Shown: positions 30,101-40,083 of the stretch, piece after piece
Layout: every line of letters starts with the position of its first letter
Numbering within the stretch: the first letter of the stretch is position 1
DNA from: Dyadobacter sp. NIV53
GTDB taxonomy: Bacteria > Bacteroidota > Bacteroidia > Cytophagales > Spirosomataceae
NCBI RefSeq assembly: GCF_019711195.1
Contig: NZ_CP081299.1
Coordinates: 496,001 to 560,000, forward strand
Length of the DNA stretch: 64,000 bases
Reading direction: 5' to 3'
Made by a program: the position numbers and the translations under genes
Notes under the pieces: model-generated
The model's input: only the letters and a program-made list of their open reading frames with translations
Told to the model about the DNA's origin: nothing
The model's database searches: none

Positions 30101-31510
30101 TTACTCAGGAAACACAGTAACAATTACGCGCTTGTATCGGCTGAGCACCGGTTTGCCGTTGTCGGATACGGCAAGTATAATATGTATAGTTTCTGGCTGC
30201 GTCACTTTTGGTGCCATAAAAAATGTAGCCGCTGCATGGATATTACTGATACCGATCGGTTCTTTACTATTATAACTTCCAGGTTCCGGATAGTAGATCC
30301 ATTCATAGGAAAGGAAATTTCCATCAGGATCTGACGAATCTCCTGCATCTAAAACTACTTTTTCCCCGCTCCTGGCAAGTAAGGAATGAGCATGTTTCAA
30401 TTTAGCTTTGGGAGGATGATTAGCTTCTTCGTATGGTTTGACCGTCCAGTCCATCCGCGCTGCAAAATCGTTTTGAAAAGCTTCCCGCCACCTCCATAAG
30501 GTTGCTTTATTACTCGTGTGATAGAAACTGTCAATGCCTTTTACTTCATCCATTGCATCAGTGTAAATGGGCCGGGTCTCAGGTTCATAAAAATATTTCA
30601 GGGTTCGGGGTGTATATAGTTCATATCTTCCGCCCCACCCTCCAAACTCAGGATGTTCGGGATCATTCAGGCCATTTTCAATTAAACCCAGAAATGAGGG
30701 GGTGTCGCCTTCCATCAGGAATTTGGTAACCGGGTACTCAGCTCCGAGTGGCCCGTGGTTCCTTATATTTTTATCTAGCCAGGGATTGTCTACAATATCA
30801 AAATTGGCACCAGTAAAACGTCCATGAAATCTATCTCCGCTAATTCCCGACCAGGTTGCATAATGATATGCACCTGCTGCATGGTATCCCGGACTTCCGA
30901 CATAAAACAATTCCGGAAAATTTTTTCGGATCCATGGACCCGTATCATCCTGATCAGAAATGGTGTACATCCTGATCCTGGAAACAAACTTTTTCAAATC
31001 ATCCGGTGTGCGTGTCATTTTCACTTTCCACAATGCCTGTGCCAAACAGTTGGCCCCGCCCCAGACCGGAATCCATACCGGGCGATCATCTTTTTTATCA
31101 ATTACTTTGATAATCCATTCCGAACCTTCCGAATCCTTGCCTTTTCCAACCGCCTGCATACCAAATTCCGGAATTGACGATTTGGTAATACTTAATAAAT
31201 AGTCCGTTTCCGGAAAACCTTTTTCGTGCAAAAGCAGGTTATTCCTGACTTTCCCATATACCTGGATTAACTGTTTGATTTTTTCCGGCGCAACTTTTTT
31301 TTGCTGATGAATGGAAGTTGTCGCGATCAAACCTTCCACATCCCAATGATTGGAATAAGTAAGAAATCGGATCATTGATTGCGTATCATCCGGTTCATTT
31401 TCTATATCTGTTAAAATCAAAACCCTGCGTTTTGGAACAATATCCTGCCCGAAGATTTTAAAACCAGAAAATACCAGGAAGAGTACGAAAATGATTTTTG
31501 CAGGATGCAT
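30101..31510 (-). CDS. Sde182-type secreted protein (DUF1593, nucleoside-hydrolase-like)
   Basis: I start at ATG 31510, which opens a signal peptide (MHPAKIIFVLFLVFSGFKIFGQ). The upstream extension to 31624 is not signal-like. The mature protein has about 450 residues. The first part matches the DUF1593/Sde0182 nucleoside-hydrolase-like domain: RVLILTDIENEPDDTQSM has the Asp cluster that binds calcium in nucleoside hydrolases, and PVWIPVWGGANCLAQAL is typical. The final 90 residues are the Ig-like C-terminal domain with LDAGDSSDPDGNFLSYEW. Relatives are secreted and linked with plant polysaccharide use. The reaction is not established. Confidence 0.9.
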   Translation of the reverse strand: MHPAKIIFVLFLVFSGFKIFGQDIVPKRRVLILTDIENEPDDTQSMIRFLTYSNHWDVEGLIATTSIHQQKKVAPEKIKQLIQVYGKVRNNLLLHEKGFPETDYLLSITKSSIPEFGMQAVGKGKDSEGSEWIIKVIDKKDDRPVWIPVWGGANCLAQALWKVKMTRTPDDLKKFVSRIRMYTISDQDDTGPWIRKNFPELFYVGSPGYHAAGAYHYATWSGISGDRFHGRFTGANFDIVDNPWLDKNIRNHGPLGAEYPVTKFLMEGDTPSFLGLIENGLNDPEHPEFGGWGGRYELYTPRTLKYFYEPETRPIYTDAMDEVKGIDSFYHTSNKATLWRWREAFQNDFAARMDWTVKPYEEANHPPKAKLKHAHSLLARSGEKVVLDAGDSSDPDGNFLSYEWIYYPEPGSYNSKEPIGISNIHAAATFFMAPKVTQPETIHIILAVSDNGKPVLSRYKRVIVTVFPE

Positions 31511-31654
31511 AAATAGGTTTGGGATGATATTGAAATCTGCCACTTGCAGTTCGTACACTAACAAACCTCCGTACCCCAATATTCTACCGGGCTGACTGTA
31601 AAACTTCTGCTTACAGCCAGCCAATGAAAAATAAACTTTATCCCGGATTAATGA

Positions 31655-32154
31655 TCAATATCCTTTGTCATCTGCCGAAGGGCCATAGATGGAAGGTACT
31701 GGAATATCATTTAAGCGCATATATACGGTGAGCTGTCCGCGGTGATGTACCCAATGATTAATCGTCGAACTGATGTTTGCAATCTTAGGCGAAGTAAAAA
31801 GAACCTCTCCGTTATTTTTCAGCTGAAAGGGTTTTTCAAGATCCTCATCAGTAACATTTTCCAATGATGTTTTTGCAGTTTGAAAATTTTCTTCAAAATG
31901 ATCTGTTAATTCTTTAGTGGTCTTTACTTCAAAATGTTTGAAGGTCGCAAAATCAATTTCGCTTTTTTCACTCATGTAAGAAATCCATAAGGGTATTTCT
32001 GCTACCAGGAGGGCAAGATATCCAAAGTTCAGAGATTTTGGGTGTGGTTTGTAATCGAAAAGTGATTCGGGAATACGTTCAAGGCATTTTTTGTGGCTGT
32101 GTACTCTGCTTCCAGTTCTTTCTGAAGTGCAGCTGCAAAATCGGTATTTTTCAT
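31655..32154 (-). pseudogene. DinB-family protein, frameshifted
   Basis: The N-terminus (ATG 32154, MKNTDFAAALQKELEAEYTATK) and the rest (ending at 31655) are in different frames. Adding one base to the 6-base homopolymer at 32087-32092 restores one protein of about 166 residues reading through CLERIPESLFDYKPHPKS and LNFGYLALLVAEIPLW, as expected for DinB-like four-helix proteins. The metal-binding His pattern is visible late in the protein (INHWVHHRGQLTVYM). DinB/YfiT-type proteins bind a metal and often act as thiol-dependent or unknown hydrolases or transferases. The shift fits the missing-base pattern of this window and is probably an artefact. Confidence 0.88.
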
Positions 32155-32455
32155 AAGCTGTTGTTTTTGAGTTACTGATTTTTCATCCTGTTTTTTTTCA
32201 CAAAAATTATACCTGAAAAGAAAACCGTTTCATACATAATTGATCAGCGATCAGGTTTTACACACAAGAATATCCACAAAGTAACCGCCTGCATATTCAT
32301 CATAATATTTAGAGTAGATTGTAACCGTATCATCCTTAAAATCAGCGTATGTCCAGTTTAAACATTCAAATATTTTATTATAAAACTACTTAATTACCTC
32401 AGAATAAAATACCAGAATTAGTTCCTATTCTACGTAAAAAAACATCATTTCAAAT
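32155..32455. other. Intergenic region, no gene seen
   Basis: About 300 bases separate the divergent DinB and beta-helix genes. Nothing beyond AT-rich DNA expected to hold the two promoters is visible. Confidence 0.35.
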
Positions 32456-34145
32456 ATGAAAATTGTCCACGGAATATCCTGTCTTTTAATGCTGTCACTA
32501 TTCATTTTCAGCAGCTGCAAAGAACCAGACCCGGCTTCAGATGCGGTTAAAACAACAGGTGATTTGGAGGAACCATTAAGAATTGCAGCCGGAACAACTT
32601 ATTACGTGGACGATAAAAATGGCAATGACAGCCGGAACGGTACCAGTACTGCAACTGCCTGGAAAAGCGTATCAAAAACCAATTCAGTCATTTTTAAACC
32701 GGGTGATAAAATTTTGTTTAGAGCAGGCGGCAGCTGGACAAAGCAGCTTCATCCGCAAGGGATCGGGCGTAAGTGGCAGTCCGATTGTCATCGGCAGTTA
32801 CGGGACAGGTAATAAGCCAAAAATCAACGGTGCGGGTGCGGCGAATGGAGCAGTCTATTTTTACAATCAGCAATACTGGGAAATCGGTGATCTGGAAGTA
32901 ACTAATTTCAATTCTGCCGAAGTGAACGGCCAGAGTATCGACGCATGGGAAGCCGGTAACACCAGTCATTATGCCAATGTAATACTGCCTCCCCAATTTG
33001 TAAATAACGCGACTTTGAAGATTGGAGTGCTCATTGCAGGGCAGGATGCCGGTGTTTTAAATCACATCTACCTGCGTAATATGGAAGTGCATGCTGTAAA
33101 CGGATATATCAATCAGGCAGATGAAAACAGTAAATACAATGGCGGTGTTTGTTTCAGGATTACAGGCTCTGCAACGGCTACCTGGTTTAATGATATTCTT
33201 GTGGAAGGATGCCACATTCATGATGTCGACAGGACCGGATTGTGGTCAGAATCTACATGGAGCGAACGCACGCTTACCGTAAATACCAACTGGAAGCCGT
33301 CACTCAATATCATTATCAGAAACAATATATTTGAGAATACGGGCGCAAATGCCCTGATCATCCGGGTAGCCGACAGACCGTTAATTGAACGTAACCTATT
33401 GGATCATTGCTCTATAAAGGCATCCGGAAATGCTGCTTTTAATTTTAACACCGATAATGCCAAATGGCAATATAACGAGTGCCGCTTCACAAAAGCCAAT
33501 GTTGAAGACGACGATGCAGGGGGAATAGATTCGGATTACAAAACTAAAAATACCATTATTCAGTACAACTACATTCATGACAATGATTACGGCATGCTCA
33601 TAACCGGTGGCCCTGACAGGTTTAACGATAATACTATTATAAAGTATAATATTTTTAAAAAGGATGGAAAGTATCCGCATCCGGTCAATGGCAAGTTTAT
33701 GATTAAGTTATCGGGAAACGCCACCAATACGCTGATTTATAACAACGTATTTGACATTGGCCCTTCGCAGACGAACACAAAAATGGTAACCTTTCATAGC
33801 TGGAGCGGGTGGCCGTCCAACACATCATTTTACAATAATATATTCGATAATACAGGATCAGGCACGACTTACAATCTGGGTGGAAGCACCAATAATATTT
33901 TTGATTACAATTCTTATTATAAATATCAGGCAACCAATCAGCCAGTTCAGGTACATAATATCACTGGCGATGTAAAATTCGTAAATGCTGGTAATGAGCC
34001 TGATGGATTCAAATTAATGGCAGGTTCTGCTGCGTTATCAAAAGGCAAGGTAATGAGTAATAATGGCAGAAAGGACTACTTTGGGAATAGCGTTTCGATA
34101 ACCGGCGCACCAAATGTTGGGGTATACAACGGGCCCGGCCTTTGA
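32456..34145 (+). pseudogene. Right-handed beta-helix lipoprotein, frameshifted
   Basis: A lipoprotein signal (MKIVHGISCLLMLSLFIFSSC) and first domain start at 32456 in one frame. The rest, to 34145, is in another. Removing one G from the GGG at 32759-32761, or adding two bases, gives LHPQGSGVSGSPIVIGSYG and a protein of about 562 residues. The opening TTYYVDDKNGNDSRNGTS is the standard N-terminal cap of secreted parallel beta-helix proteins, and repeated asparagine-rich coils (IIIRNNIFENT, IIQYNYIHDND, IIKYNIFKKD) follow. Such proteins are often polysaccharide lyases or hydrolases, for example pectate-lyase-like; no specific catalytic set is clear. Confidence 0.85.
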
Positions 34146-34171
34146 TGTGATTTCAGTTAGGTATTCCCAAA

Positions 34172-34580
34172 TCAAAAAGGATCAACACATTGCAGCAACT
34201 GATTCCCTGTTATTTCTTTGGATTCAAAGTGTACATCTGTCGGACTTTTGAAACTCAATATCGATAATCTGTCATCAGCAAGGTAAACAAATGTAAAAGC
34301 TGATCTGGGTTTACCGAGATTAAAAACCTTGGATCCCAATTGAGTATATGACTGGATTAATTGCTGCAAGTATAGCTGTATTTTCAAATTCAAGGCATTT
34401 TAAAGTGTATATATCGCTGTCTCCCTCCCAATTTAAATAAATTAAAAAACGATCCTGAGTGCCAGTGTCAAAGTAAAAATTAAATCGCCTGTGCGAGGCG
34501 AAACTACTGGAAAGCTTTAATTCTGATGATTCAGGAAAGTACCTTTTTATCTCATTGCGTAAGTAGTTAAGAGAATCCAT
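34172..34580 (-). pseudogene. Small protein of unknown function, probably frameshifted
   Basis: Two overlapping minus-strand frames (34580-34320 and 34393-34172) appear to make one protein of about 136 residues. The first starts MDSLNYLRNEIKRYFPESS and contains FASHRRFNFYFDTGTQDRFLIYLNWEG. The second continues NLGKPRSAFTFVYLADDRLSIL. Dropping one T from the T5 run near 34324-34328 (A run on the coding strand side) would join them, but the exact point is uncertain. There is no signal peptide. I do not recognise the family. It could also be two unrelated short frames, so confidence is limited. Confidence 0.45.
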
Positions 34581-34918
34581 ACCTTTCCGTGAGTAATTTG
34601 TTTATAGTTTGCTAACCACACAAATATATCGACTGAGTAGTTAAAATTCAATGTATTGGATAAATCCGTCTAAAAGTGGAGTAGACTGGAAAAGGTTTCG
34701 TTTAAAGTGTCTCCCAATCCTTGATTTTCCGGCAATTATAAATTTCTAAAATTATCAGACAGGATTTCAGGATAAACAGGATTTTGATTTGGTTCTGAAT
34801 TGAACAGAAAAAATAAGCGGTAATAGTATTACGAACTTGCCAGACGCTACCATTTCAGTTAGTTATTCGTAAATCATGTTATTCCTGTAATCCTGCCTAA
34901 AAAACTAATATACATACA
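34581..34918. other. Intergenic region, no gene seen
   Basis: About 340 bases separate the small unknown gene from the end of the dehydratase gene upstream of it. No reading frame or clear hairpin is supported. Confidence 0.35.
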
Positions 34919-36068
34919 TCACCATTCAGCCGCGCTGCCGTCCTCATGTTTCCAAAGCGGATTTTTCCAGTTATGACCTACCTCAGCCATTTTCCTTACC
35001 TGCTCCTCGTCTATCTGAATACCAAGCCCTGGCCCCGAAGGAATTTTCACAAAACCATTTTCATAGTCAAACACCGATTTATCTTCCAGATAATCCATCA
35101 GATCATTACCCTGATTATAGTGGATTCCCAGACTTTGTTCCTGTATAAATGCATTGTGGCAAGTCGCATCCACCTGCAGACAAGCAGCCAGTGCGATCGG
35201 GCCCAAAGGGCAATGCGGGGCAGCGGCTACATCGAATGCCTCTGCCATGGAAAGTATCTTTTTGCATTCGGTTATACCACCCGCGTGTGACAGATCAGGC
35301 TGTATAATATCTGCATATCCATTGGTCAGCAGATCCTTGAAATGCCAGCGGCTAAACATCCTTTCGCCGGTCGCGATAGGAATGGAAGTATGCCTGGCAA
35401 TTTCCCTCAGCGCTTCATTATTTTCAGGCAAAACAGGTTCTTCAATAAACATGGGATGAAATTGCTCCAGCTCTTTCGCTAACACTTTTGCCATCGGCTT
35501 ATGCAGCCGACCATGAAAATCTACACCAATATCAAGTGCGTAACCTACTGATTCGCGGATTGATGCGACACGAAGTAACACAAGATCTATCTTTTCGTAA
35601 GAATCAATATACTGCATTTCATCCGTTGCGTTCATTTTTATGGCTTTAAAACCGATATCTAGCGACAGCTTTGCAGCTGTGGCCACATCCGCAGGACGAT
35701 CCCCTCCTATCCAGGAATATACTTTAATTTTATCCCGGCACTTGCCACCTAAAAGCTGATAAACCGGCGCATTGTAAAACTTACCTTTTATGTCCCAAAG
35801 TGCCTGGTCAATACCCGCAATGGCACTCATCAGTATTGGGCCGCCGCGATAAAAACCACCTCTGTACATTGTATTCCAATGCCCTTCAATGTCCATAGGA
35901 TCTTTACCAATCAGCGTATCCATCAGCTCTGTCACAGCAGCCTTGACAGTAGCGGCTTTTCCTTCTGATAACGGGTTCACCCCAGCCTATAATACCTTCA
36001 TCTGTTTCAATTTTCAAAAATAGCCACCTCGGGGGCACCTGAAAAAGTTCGTAACTTCTGATTTTCAT
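34919..36068 (-). CDS. Enolase-superfamily sugar-acid dehydratase (galactonate dehydratase-like), frameshift near start
   Basis: The main frame (35980 to 34919) lacks the family's N-terminus. That is found in another frame starting at ATG 36068 (MKIRSYELFQVPPRWLFLKI, then GIIGWGEPV). One surplus base around 35961-35972 separates them. The joined protein has about 382 residues. Metal ligands and catalytic residues follow the mandelate-racemase/galactonate-dehydratase pattern: AIKMNATDE, VDFHGR (Asp and His), FIEEPV (Glu), ATGERMF (Glu) and APHCPLGP (His). Relatives remove water from galactonate or similar sugar acids. The exact substrate is not determined by sequence. There is no sugar-catabolism operon around it. 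Confidence 0.88.
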
Positions 36069-36381
36069 TGTACTGAACATTAATTATATTTTCATTCCAA
36101 CAGACATTTTATGAAAAAATGCCAGCTTAGCCAAAAGCATCCTGCTATTCATTTATATTCATGAGAAATCAATCTTCGGGTTTATATTTTAGCATAAAGC
36201 CGGGTTCAACCCATTTAAAGTATTATTCAGGAAAAATAGAATGCACTGCGTAACACTTACTTTCAATACTATTTAAGATCTTTTAACATTGATAACAAGG
36301 TATAAATCAATCCTTTTCATGTTTACTTTAAAAGTAATATTATTAGAATACCTGTAACCTAGACCATACAAAGCCCTGTTT
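36069..36381. other. Intergenic region, no gene seen
   Basis: About 310 AT-rich bases lie between divergent genes. They are expected to carry the dehydratase and esterase promoters; no further feature is visible. Confidence 0.35.
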
Positions 36382-37800
36382 ATGCATTCATTATCAAGGA
36401 ATAGAAATTTATATTTTTTTGGGATCTTTTTCATTGGACTTTATATCGCCATTGCTTTTTTTCAAAACCTGATTCAGTTTAATATAGGGCCAAGGCTGTT
36501 TTCCTTGTATTCAATCCCATCCTGGCTTATACTTTCAGCTATTATTTATTTCACCGGATCATCCGTCCTTCTGGAATATTATTACGAAAAGAGATACCGG
36601 ATTACTTTCTACACATCAGCTATGGCTATGGCAGCTGTCATTTGTCTCTACTATATTGTCTTTAACATTTTGACTGTCAAAGAACTGAATCAATATTATT
36701 TTCCGGCTTATGGTTTGGTTCTGGCAACTGGTTTAATAAACAGTTTGAGTCTTGTATTTTCAATTTCAGGCAAGCGTACATTTTTAAAAACAGCAGGGAT
36801 AATTTCAGTCATACTTGGCGTTATTTTACTCGTAACCTGGTACGGCTTTCAATATACCGGAAATATGCCTTTAAAAATCACACTGGAAAAAGTGCATTCC
36901 TGGGCTGGCTGGATTAACGTTATAATCCCTGTCTTTTTTATCCTTAATTTATTTCAAGAAAGTAAACTTGCCGGTAAGAAAAACTCAACCAAAACCTCAG
37001 ATAAAGTCCTGAGCGGCTTAATGAGTGCAACAGTAATAATTGCCTTGATTTTTACTGTATATCTAGGACAAAGAATAACGCGTCAAAGTATTGTAGCCGT
37101 TGTACCACACGGTGTAACCGAAAGAGACAAGGGAATGGCAAAACCTTATGAAGCCCGGTATTTTATAAGCAGTAAGGGTGACACCCTGCATTACCGGCTG
37201 ATGAAGCCCATGAATTATGATCCGGCCAAAAAATATCCATTGGTTTTGCTTCTTCACCATGGCGGTGCCCATGGCAGTGATAACGTGAGCCAGATCGGTG
37301 GATCAGATGCACCATTTTTCTACAATTACCTGAACAGAGAAAAATATCCGGCATTTCTTTTTGTACCACAGTGCCCAGAAGCAACTGGCTGGTGGGAACC
37401 TTCGGTTGATCTGTCTATCATGGAAACCATTGAGGCGTTAGAAAAAGAATTTTCAACAGATGTAAGAAGACGATATGTAATGGGTACTTCCGGTGGTGGT
37501 TATGGATCATGGCATTTTATCGGTACACATCCTAAAATGTTTGCTGCTGCGATACCGATCTGCGGTGCGGGTGATACAGGAAGCGCGAAAAACATGGTGG
37601 ATGTAGCGATCTGGGCTTTTCATGGAGAAAAAGACGAATTGGTACCCGTAAGCAGTTCCAGAGATATGATAGCCGCAATCCGAAAAGCAGGAGGAAATCC
37701 CAAATACACCGAATTTCCTGATACAGGACACAATCTGGGAAAGGAAGTGCAAAGTACGAAAGGATTGCTTGACTGGCTTTTTGCCCAAAAGCGGGAATGA
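36382..37800 (+). CDS. Membrane-anchored alpha/beta-hydrolase (esterase/prolyl-oligopeptidase type)
   Basis: The 472-residue product has two parts. The first 225 residues form about six to seven hydrophobic helices (for example FFGIFFIGLYIAIAFF and WLILSAIIYFTG). The second (about 255-472) is an alpha/beta-hydrolase close to the PHB-depolymerase/esterase group: KYPLVLLLHHGGAHGSDN is the oxyanion region, VMGTSGGGYGSW holds the Ser nucleophile (GxSxG), HGEKDELVP holds an Asp and DTGHNLG the His. A polytopic membrane domain fused to a secreted-type esterase is uncommon; the hydrolase part probably faces the periplasm. It is a single-gene unit upstream of the defence cluster. Confidence 0.85.
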   Translation: MHSLSRNRNLYFFGIFFIGLYIAIAFFQNLIQFNIGPRLFSLYSIPSWLILSAIIYFTGSSVLLEYYYEKRYRITFYTSAMAMAAVICLYYIVFNILTVKELNQYYFPAYGLVLATGLINSLSLVFSISGKRTFLKTAGIISVILGVILLVTWYGFQYTGNMPLKITLEKVHSWAGWINVIIPVFFILNLFQESKLAGKKNSTKTSDKVLSGLMSATVIIALIFTVYLGQRITRQSIVAVVPHGVTERDKGMAKPYEARYFISSKGDTLHYRLMKPMNYDPAKKYPLVLLLHHGGAHGSDNVSQIGGSDAPFFYNYLNREKYPAFLFVPQCPEATGWWEPSVDLSIMETIEALEKEFSTDVRRRYVMGTSGGGYGSWHFIGTHPKMFAAAIPICGAGDTGSAKNMVDVAIWAFHGEKDELVPVSSSRDMIAAIRKAGGNPKYTEFPDTGHNLGKEVQSTKGLLDWLFAQKRE

Positions 37801-38144
37801 CGTTAAAAAAGATACACACGATAAGTAGCGAGCCCGCTTTCAAGGATTGGTTTAATCCCAGAAATCTTAAAGGAAATCTGGTCAAAACGTATAGGTTTTG
37901 TGCGTAATGCAGTAATATTAAACTTTATGACGTTTGATCAGTTTTTAATTAGCAATTGGATCAATGAGTTCTAAATATGAATGCAAGAGACCAAAACTGC
38001 CTGAACTATCAGGACTATTCGCCGTTGCCTAACATTTGAAAAGATTTTGCCCAACTAACTCCGGTTCAGCGTATAACCAAACTCAAAAATCCGTAAATTA
38101 GAACCGATCAAGTTCTGTGTTTTATCTAATTTGAAATTCCGGAT
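37801..38144. other. Intergenic region ahead of the defence-type cluster
   Basis: About 345 bases separate the esterase from the first TIR-like gene. No reading frame is supported. I looked for a Bacteroidota -7 box (TAnnTTTG); a near match (CTAATTTGA, 38126-38134) has the wrong spacing, so no promoter is called. No direct repeats flank the cluster. Confidence 0.4.
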
Positions 38145-38795
38145 ATGGCAGTGAAAAAGAAGCTGTTTTTAAACTACTCGACAAGTAATCCTGCGGATAT
38201 AACGATGTATCAAAATCTGTCCTTACATCTTTCACCAATAAAGGACAGGATTGATCATTGGTCAAAAAGTAATGTATTGTCTGGTGAAGATACGGAAAAG
38301 GCTATACAGGCTAATTTCTCCGATTCCGATGCTGTCATTCATTTGCTCAGTATCAATTTTGAAAATGAGGATCAGTGTGTAGGTTTACTGGAAAGCAGCA
38401 TCAGGGAAAAAAAGCAAAACATACCGGTACTGATAAGTTCGTTTGACTGGGAAAGCGATCCGCATCTGTTCTCACTCAAAGATGCCATACTTCCTTCTGC
38501 CAGTCAGCCAATTGATACATTTCCTAACCAAAACAGTGCTTTTACAGCCATTGTCCAGTCTATCAAGTCGGAAGTTCTGGGAGACCGTACTCCTTTGAAA
38601 GTCAGGAGTGACCGAAACTTTTACTTTATACTGGCATCTATTTTATGCATTATGGCTGTCGCTGCAACTCACTGGGTTTATACCACATTCGGGCAATTAA
38701 ATATTAGTATCATGATGGTCCTTTTATTTTGCTGTATCATTCTGTTTGTACTGAGAAAGGTCATTTTCCCCACCAACATATCATCGCTTAAATAA
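38145..38795 (+). CDS. TIR-like domain protein with two C-terminal membrane helices
   Basis: The 216-residue product has a divergent TIR domain (about 5-145) with KLFLNYSTSNPAD in place of the usual FISY opening, a helix pattern and SDAVIHLLSINFENEDQ. The position normally held by the catalytic Glu appears as a Glu in LLESSI (about residue 83), so NAD-cleaving activity is possible but uncertain. Two membrane helices follow (about 159-179 and 186-204), so the TIR domain faces the cytoplasm from the membrane. It is the first gene of the plus-strand part of the cluster, 8 bases from the next gene. Its role as a membrane-tethered signal receiver or effector is inferred. Confidence 0.8.
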   Translation: MAVKKKLFLNYSTSNPADITMYQNLSLHLSPIKDRIDHWSKSNVLSGEDTEKAIQANFSDSDAVIHLLSINFENEDQCVGLLESSIREKKQNIPVLISSFDWESDPHLFSLKDAILPSASQPIDTFPNQNSAFTAIVQSIKSEVLGDRTPLKVRSDRNFYFILASILCIMAVAATHWVYTTFGQLNISIMMVLLFCCIILFVLRKVIFPTNISSLK

Positions 38796-38803
38796 CTCCG
38801 GTC

Positions 38804-39496
38804 ATGGCAGCAAATGAAAACGATCTTTTAGCCAGATTCATCGAAAATGAAAAAAGTGCAAGAACCTGGACGCTTGTCAGTGTAAGCCTGTTTGTTATAC
38901 TTGCCTTTGGAATTCTTTATTTAATGAATGAATTAAAAAAGGCAAATGACGAAACGGAAACAGCCAATCTTGCTACGGCAAAGGCACTTGCAAAAGCAGA
39001 TTCGGTGGTAAACGAATTGGAAAAATTCAAAAAAACAGCTGAAAATATTGCATTGAATCCAGCCCGGCAAGGTGGTGCTATTGCTGCTCCGCGTCCGGAC
39101 ACTCCGCCTGATAGAAATAGCAACAGGACGAATAAAAAGAATATTACAGTATTTCTGCAATACAAGAAAGAATACAAAGCCCAGTGCCAGCTTCTGATGG
39201 ATGCTTTAAAGGCAGAGAAATATAACGTTCCGGGCAAAGAATGGATTAAAAACATCAATTTTACTACATCGGTGAAGTACTTCAATGAACAGGACAAACC
39301 GTGGGCGGATAGTATTGCCGTTGTCATGAACAAAATAATAGGAAGAACAAAATCAAACCCTGTACCGGTGATCAAAAACAGTGTTAAAGCGCCGCGAGGG
39401 CAGCTGGAAGTATGGATGGGAGATTATAAACGCACTGTGACCTCCGACCTGATTAAAAAATACAGCTCCAATCAACTGCAAACTCAATCATTATAA
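38804..39496 (+). CDS. Membrane coiled-coil protein in the TIR cluster, unknown family
   Basis: The 230-residue product has one membrane helix (about 21-41), then a coiled coil (about 42-82) rich in Ala, Lys and Glu, a Pro/Asn-rich linker (about 85-112) and a C-terminal globular segment (about 113-210). The segment has ITVFLQYKKEYKAQCQLLMDAL, VPGKEWIKNINF and TSVKYFNEQDKPWADSI. The last resembles the VRYF-type pattern of LytR C-terminal-like folds, only weakly. It is sandwiched between two TIR genes with 8-base gaps on both sides, so it belongs to the same transcript. I infer a membrane sensor, effector or scaffold. No database-style family name can be given. Confidence 0.75.
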   Translation: MAANENDLLARFIENEKSARTWTLVSVSLFVILAFGILYLMNELKKANDETETANLATAKALAKADSVVNELEKFKKTAENIALNPARQGGAIAAPRPDTPPDRNSNRTNKKNITVFLQYKKEYKAQCQLLMDALKAEKYNVPGKEWIKNINFTTSVKYFNEQDKPWADSIAVVMNKIIGRTKSNPVPVIKNSVKAPRGQLEVWMGDYKRTVTSDLIKKYSSNQLQTQSL

Positions 39497-39504
39497 ACCC
39501 GAAA

Positions 39505-39963
39505 ATGCCAGAAAAAAGCCTGAGAGTATTTCTATCCTACGCACATGAAGACGAGGCGATGAAAAACGACCTCCGTAAATTCCTGATTAACCTTATCCGA
39601 TCCAAACAAATTGAAGTGTGGCAGGACAGGGAACTGCTTGCAGGCTCTGAATGGGATGATTCCATTAAAAACGAACTGGCGATTGCTGACATTATTTTAT
39701 TATTGATCAGTGTGGATTTCAACGCGTCGGAATATATCTGGGAAAAAGAACTGGCCACTGCAATGGAACGCCATGATAAAGGAGAAGCCAGGGTAATTCC
39801 AATTATTCTGCGGAAATGCGAATGGGGCGATATGCCTTATGCCAAACTTCAGGCATTGCCAACAAATGCTAAACCTGTAACAGAGTTTGCAGATCGGGAT
39901 GAAGCCTATACGGATATTGCAAAGGGAATTAGGAAAGTTGTGGAATATTTGGCTGGAAAATAA
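39505..39963 (+). CDS. Single-domain TIR protein
   Basis: The 152-residue protein is essentially one TIR domain. RVFLSYAHEDEAMK is the opening strand and box 1, VWQDRELLAGSEWDDSI is the BB-loop/alphaB region and ADIILLLISVDFNASEYIWEKEL contains the putative catalytic Glu82, placed as in NADase TIRs. RVIPIILRKCEW and AKLQALPTNAKPV complete the fold. A TIR protein without a sensing domain suggests a signalling or effector subunit working with the larger TIR-LRR-Roc-COR protein 120 bases downstream. It is the third gene of the plus-strand set and starts 8 bases after the coiled-coil gene. Confidence 0.93.
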   Translation: MPEKSLRVFLSYAHEDEAMKNDLRKFLINLIRSKQIEVWQDRELLAGSEWDDSIKNELAIADIILLLISVDFNASEYIWEKELATAMERHDKGEARVIPIILRKCEWGDMPYAKLQALPTNAKPVTEFADRDEAYTDIAKGIRKVVEYLAGK

Positions 39964-40083
39964 ATTTTCTGATCATTCAGATTCGACATGGTATACTAAA
40001 TAAGTTTGCATTTGTAAATATTGCTACGCAGTAATGATGCTTTCACAGCCGGAGCCTAAATTGAACCCTAAATTCTTCTCAAG

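Noticed and set aside
34172..34393. Separate small gene
   Set aside because: It overlaps and continues the sense of the frame at 34320-34580 after one base change, so I merged them.
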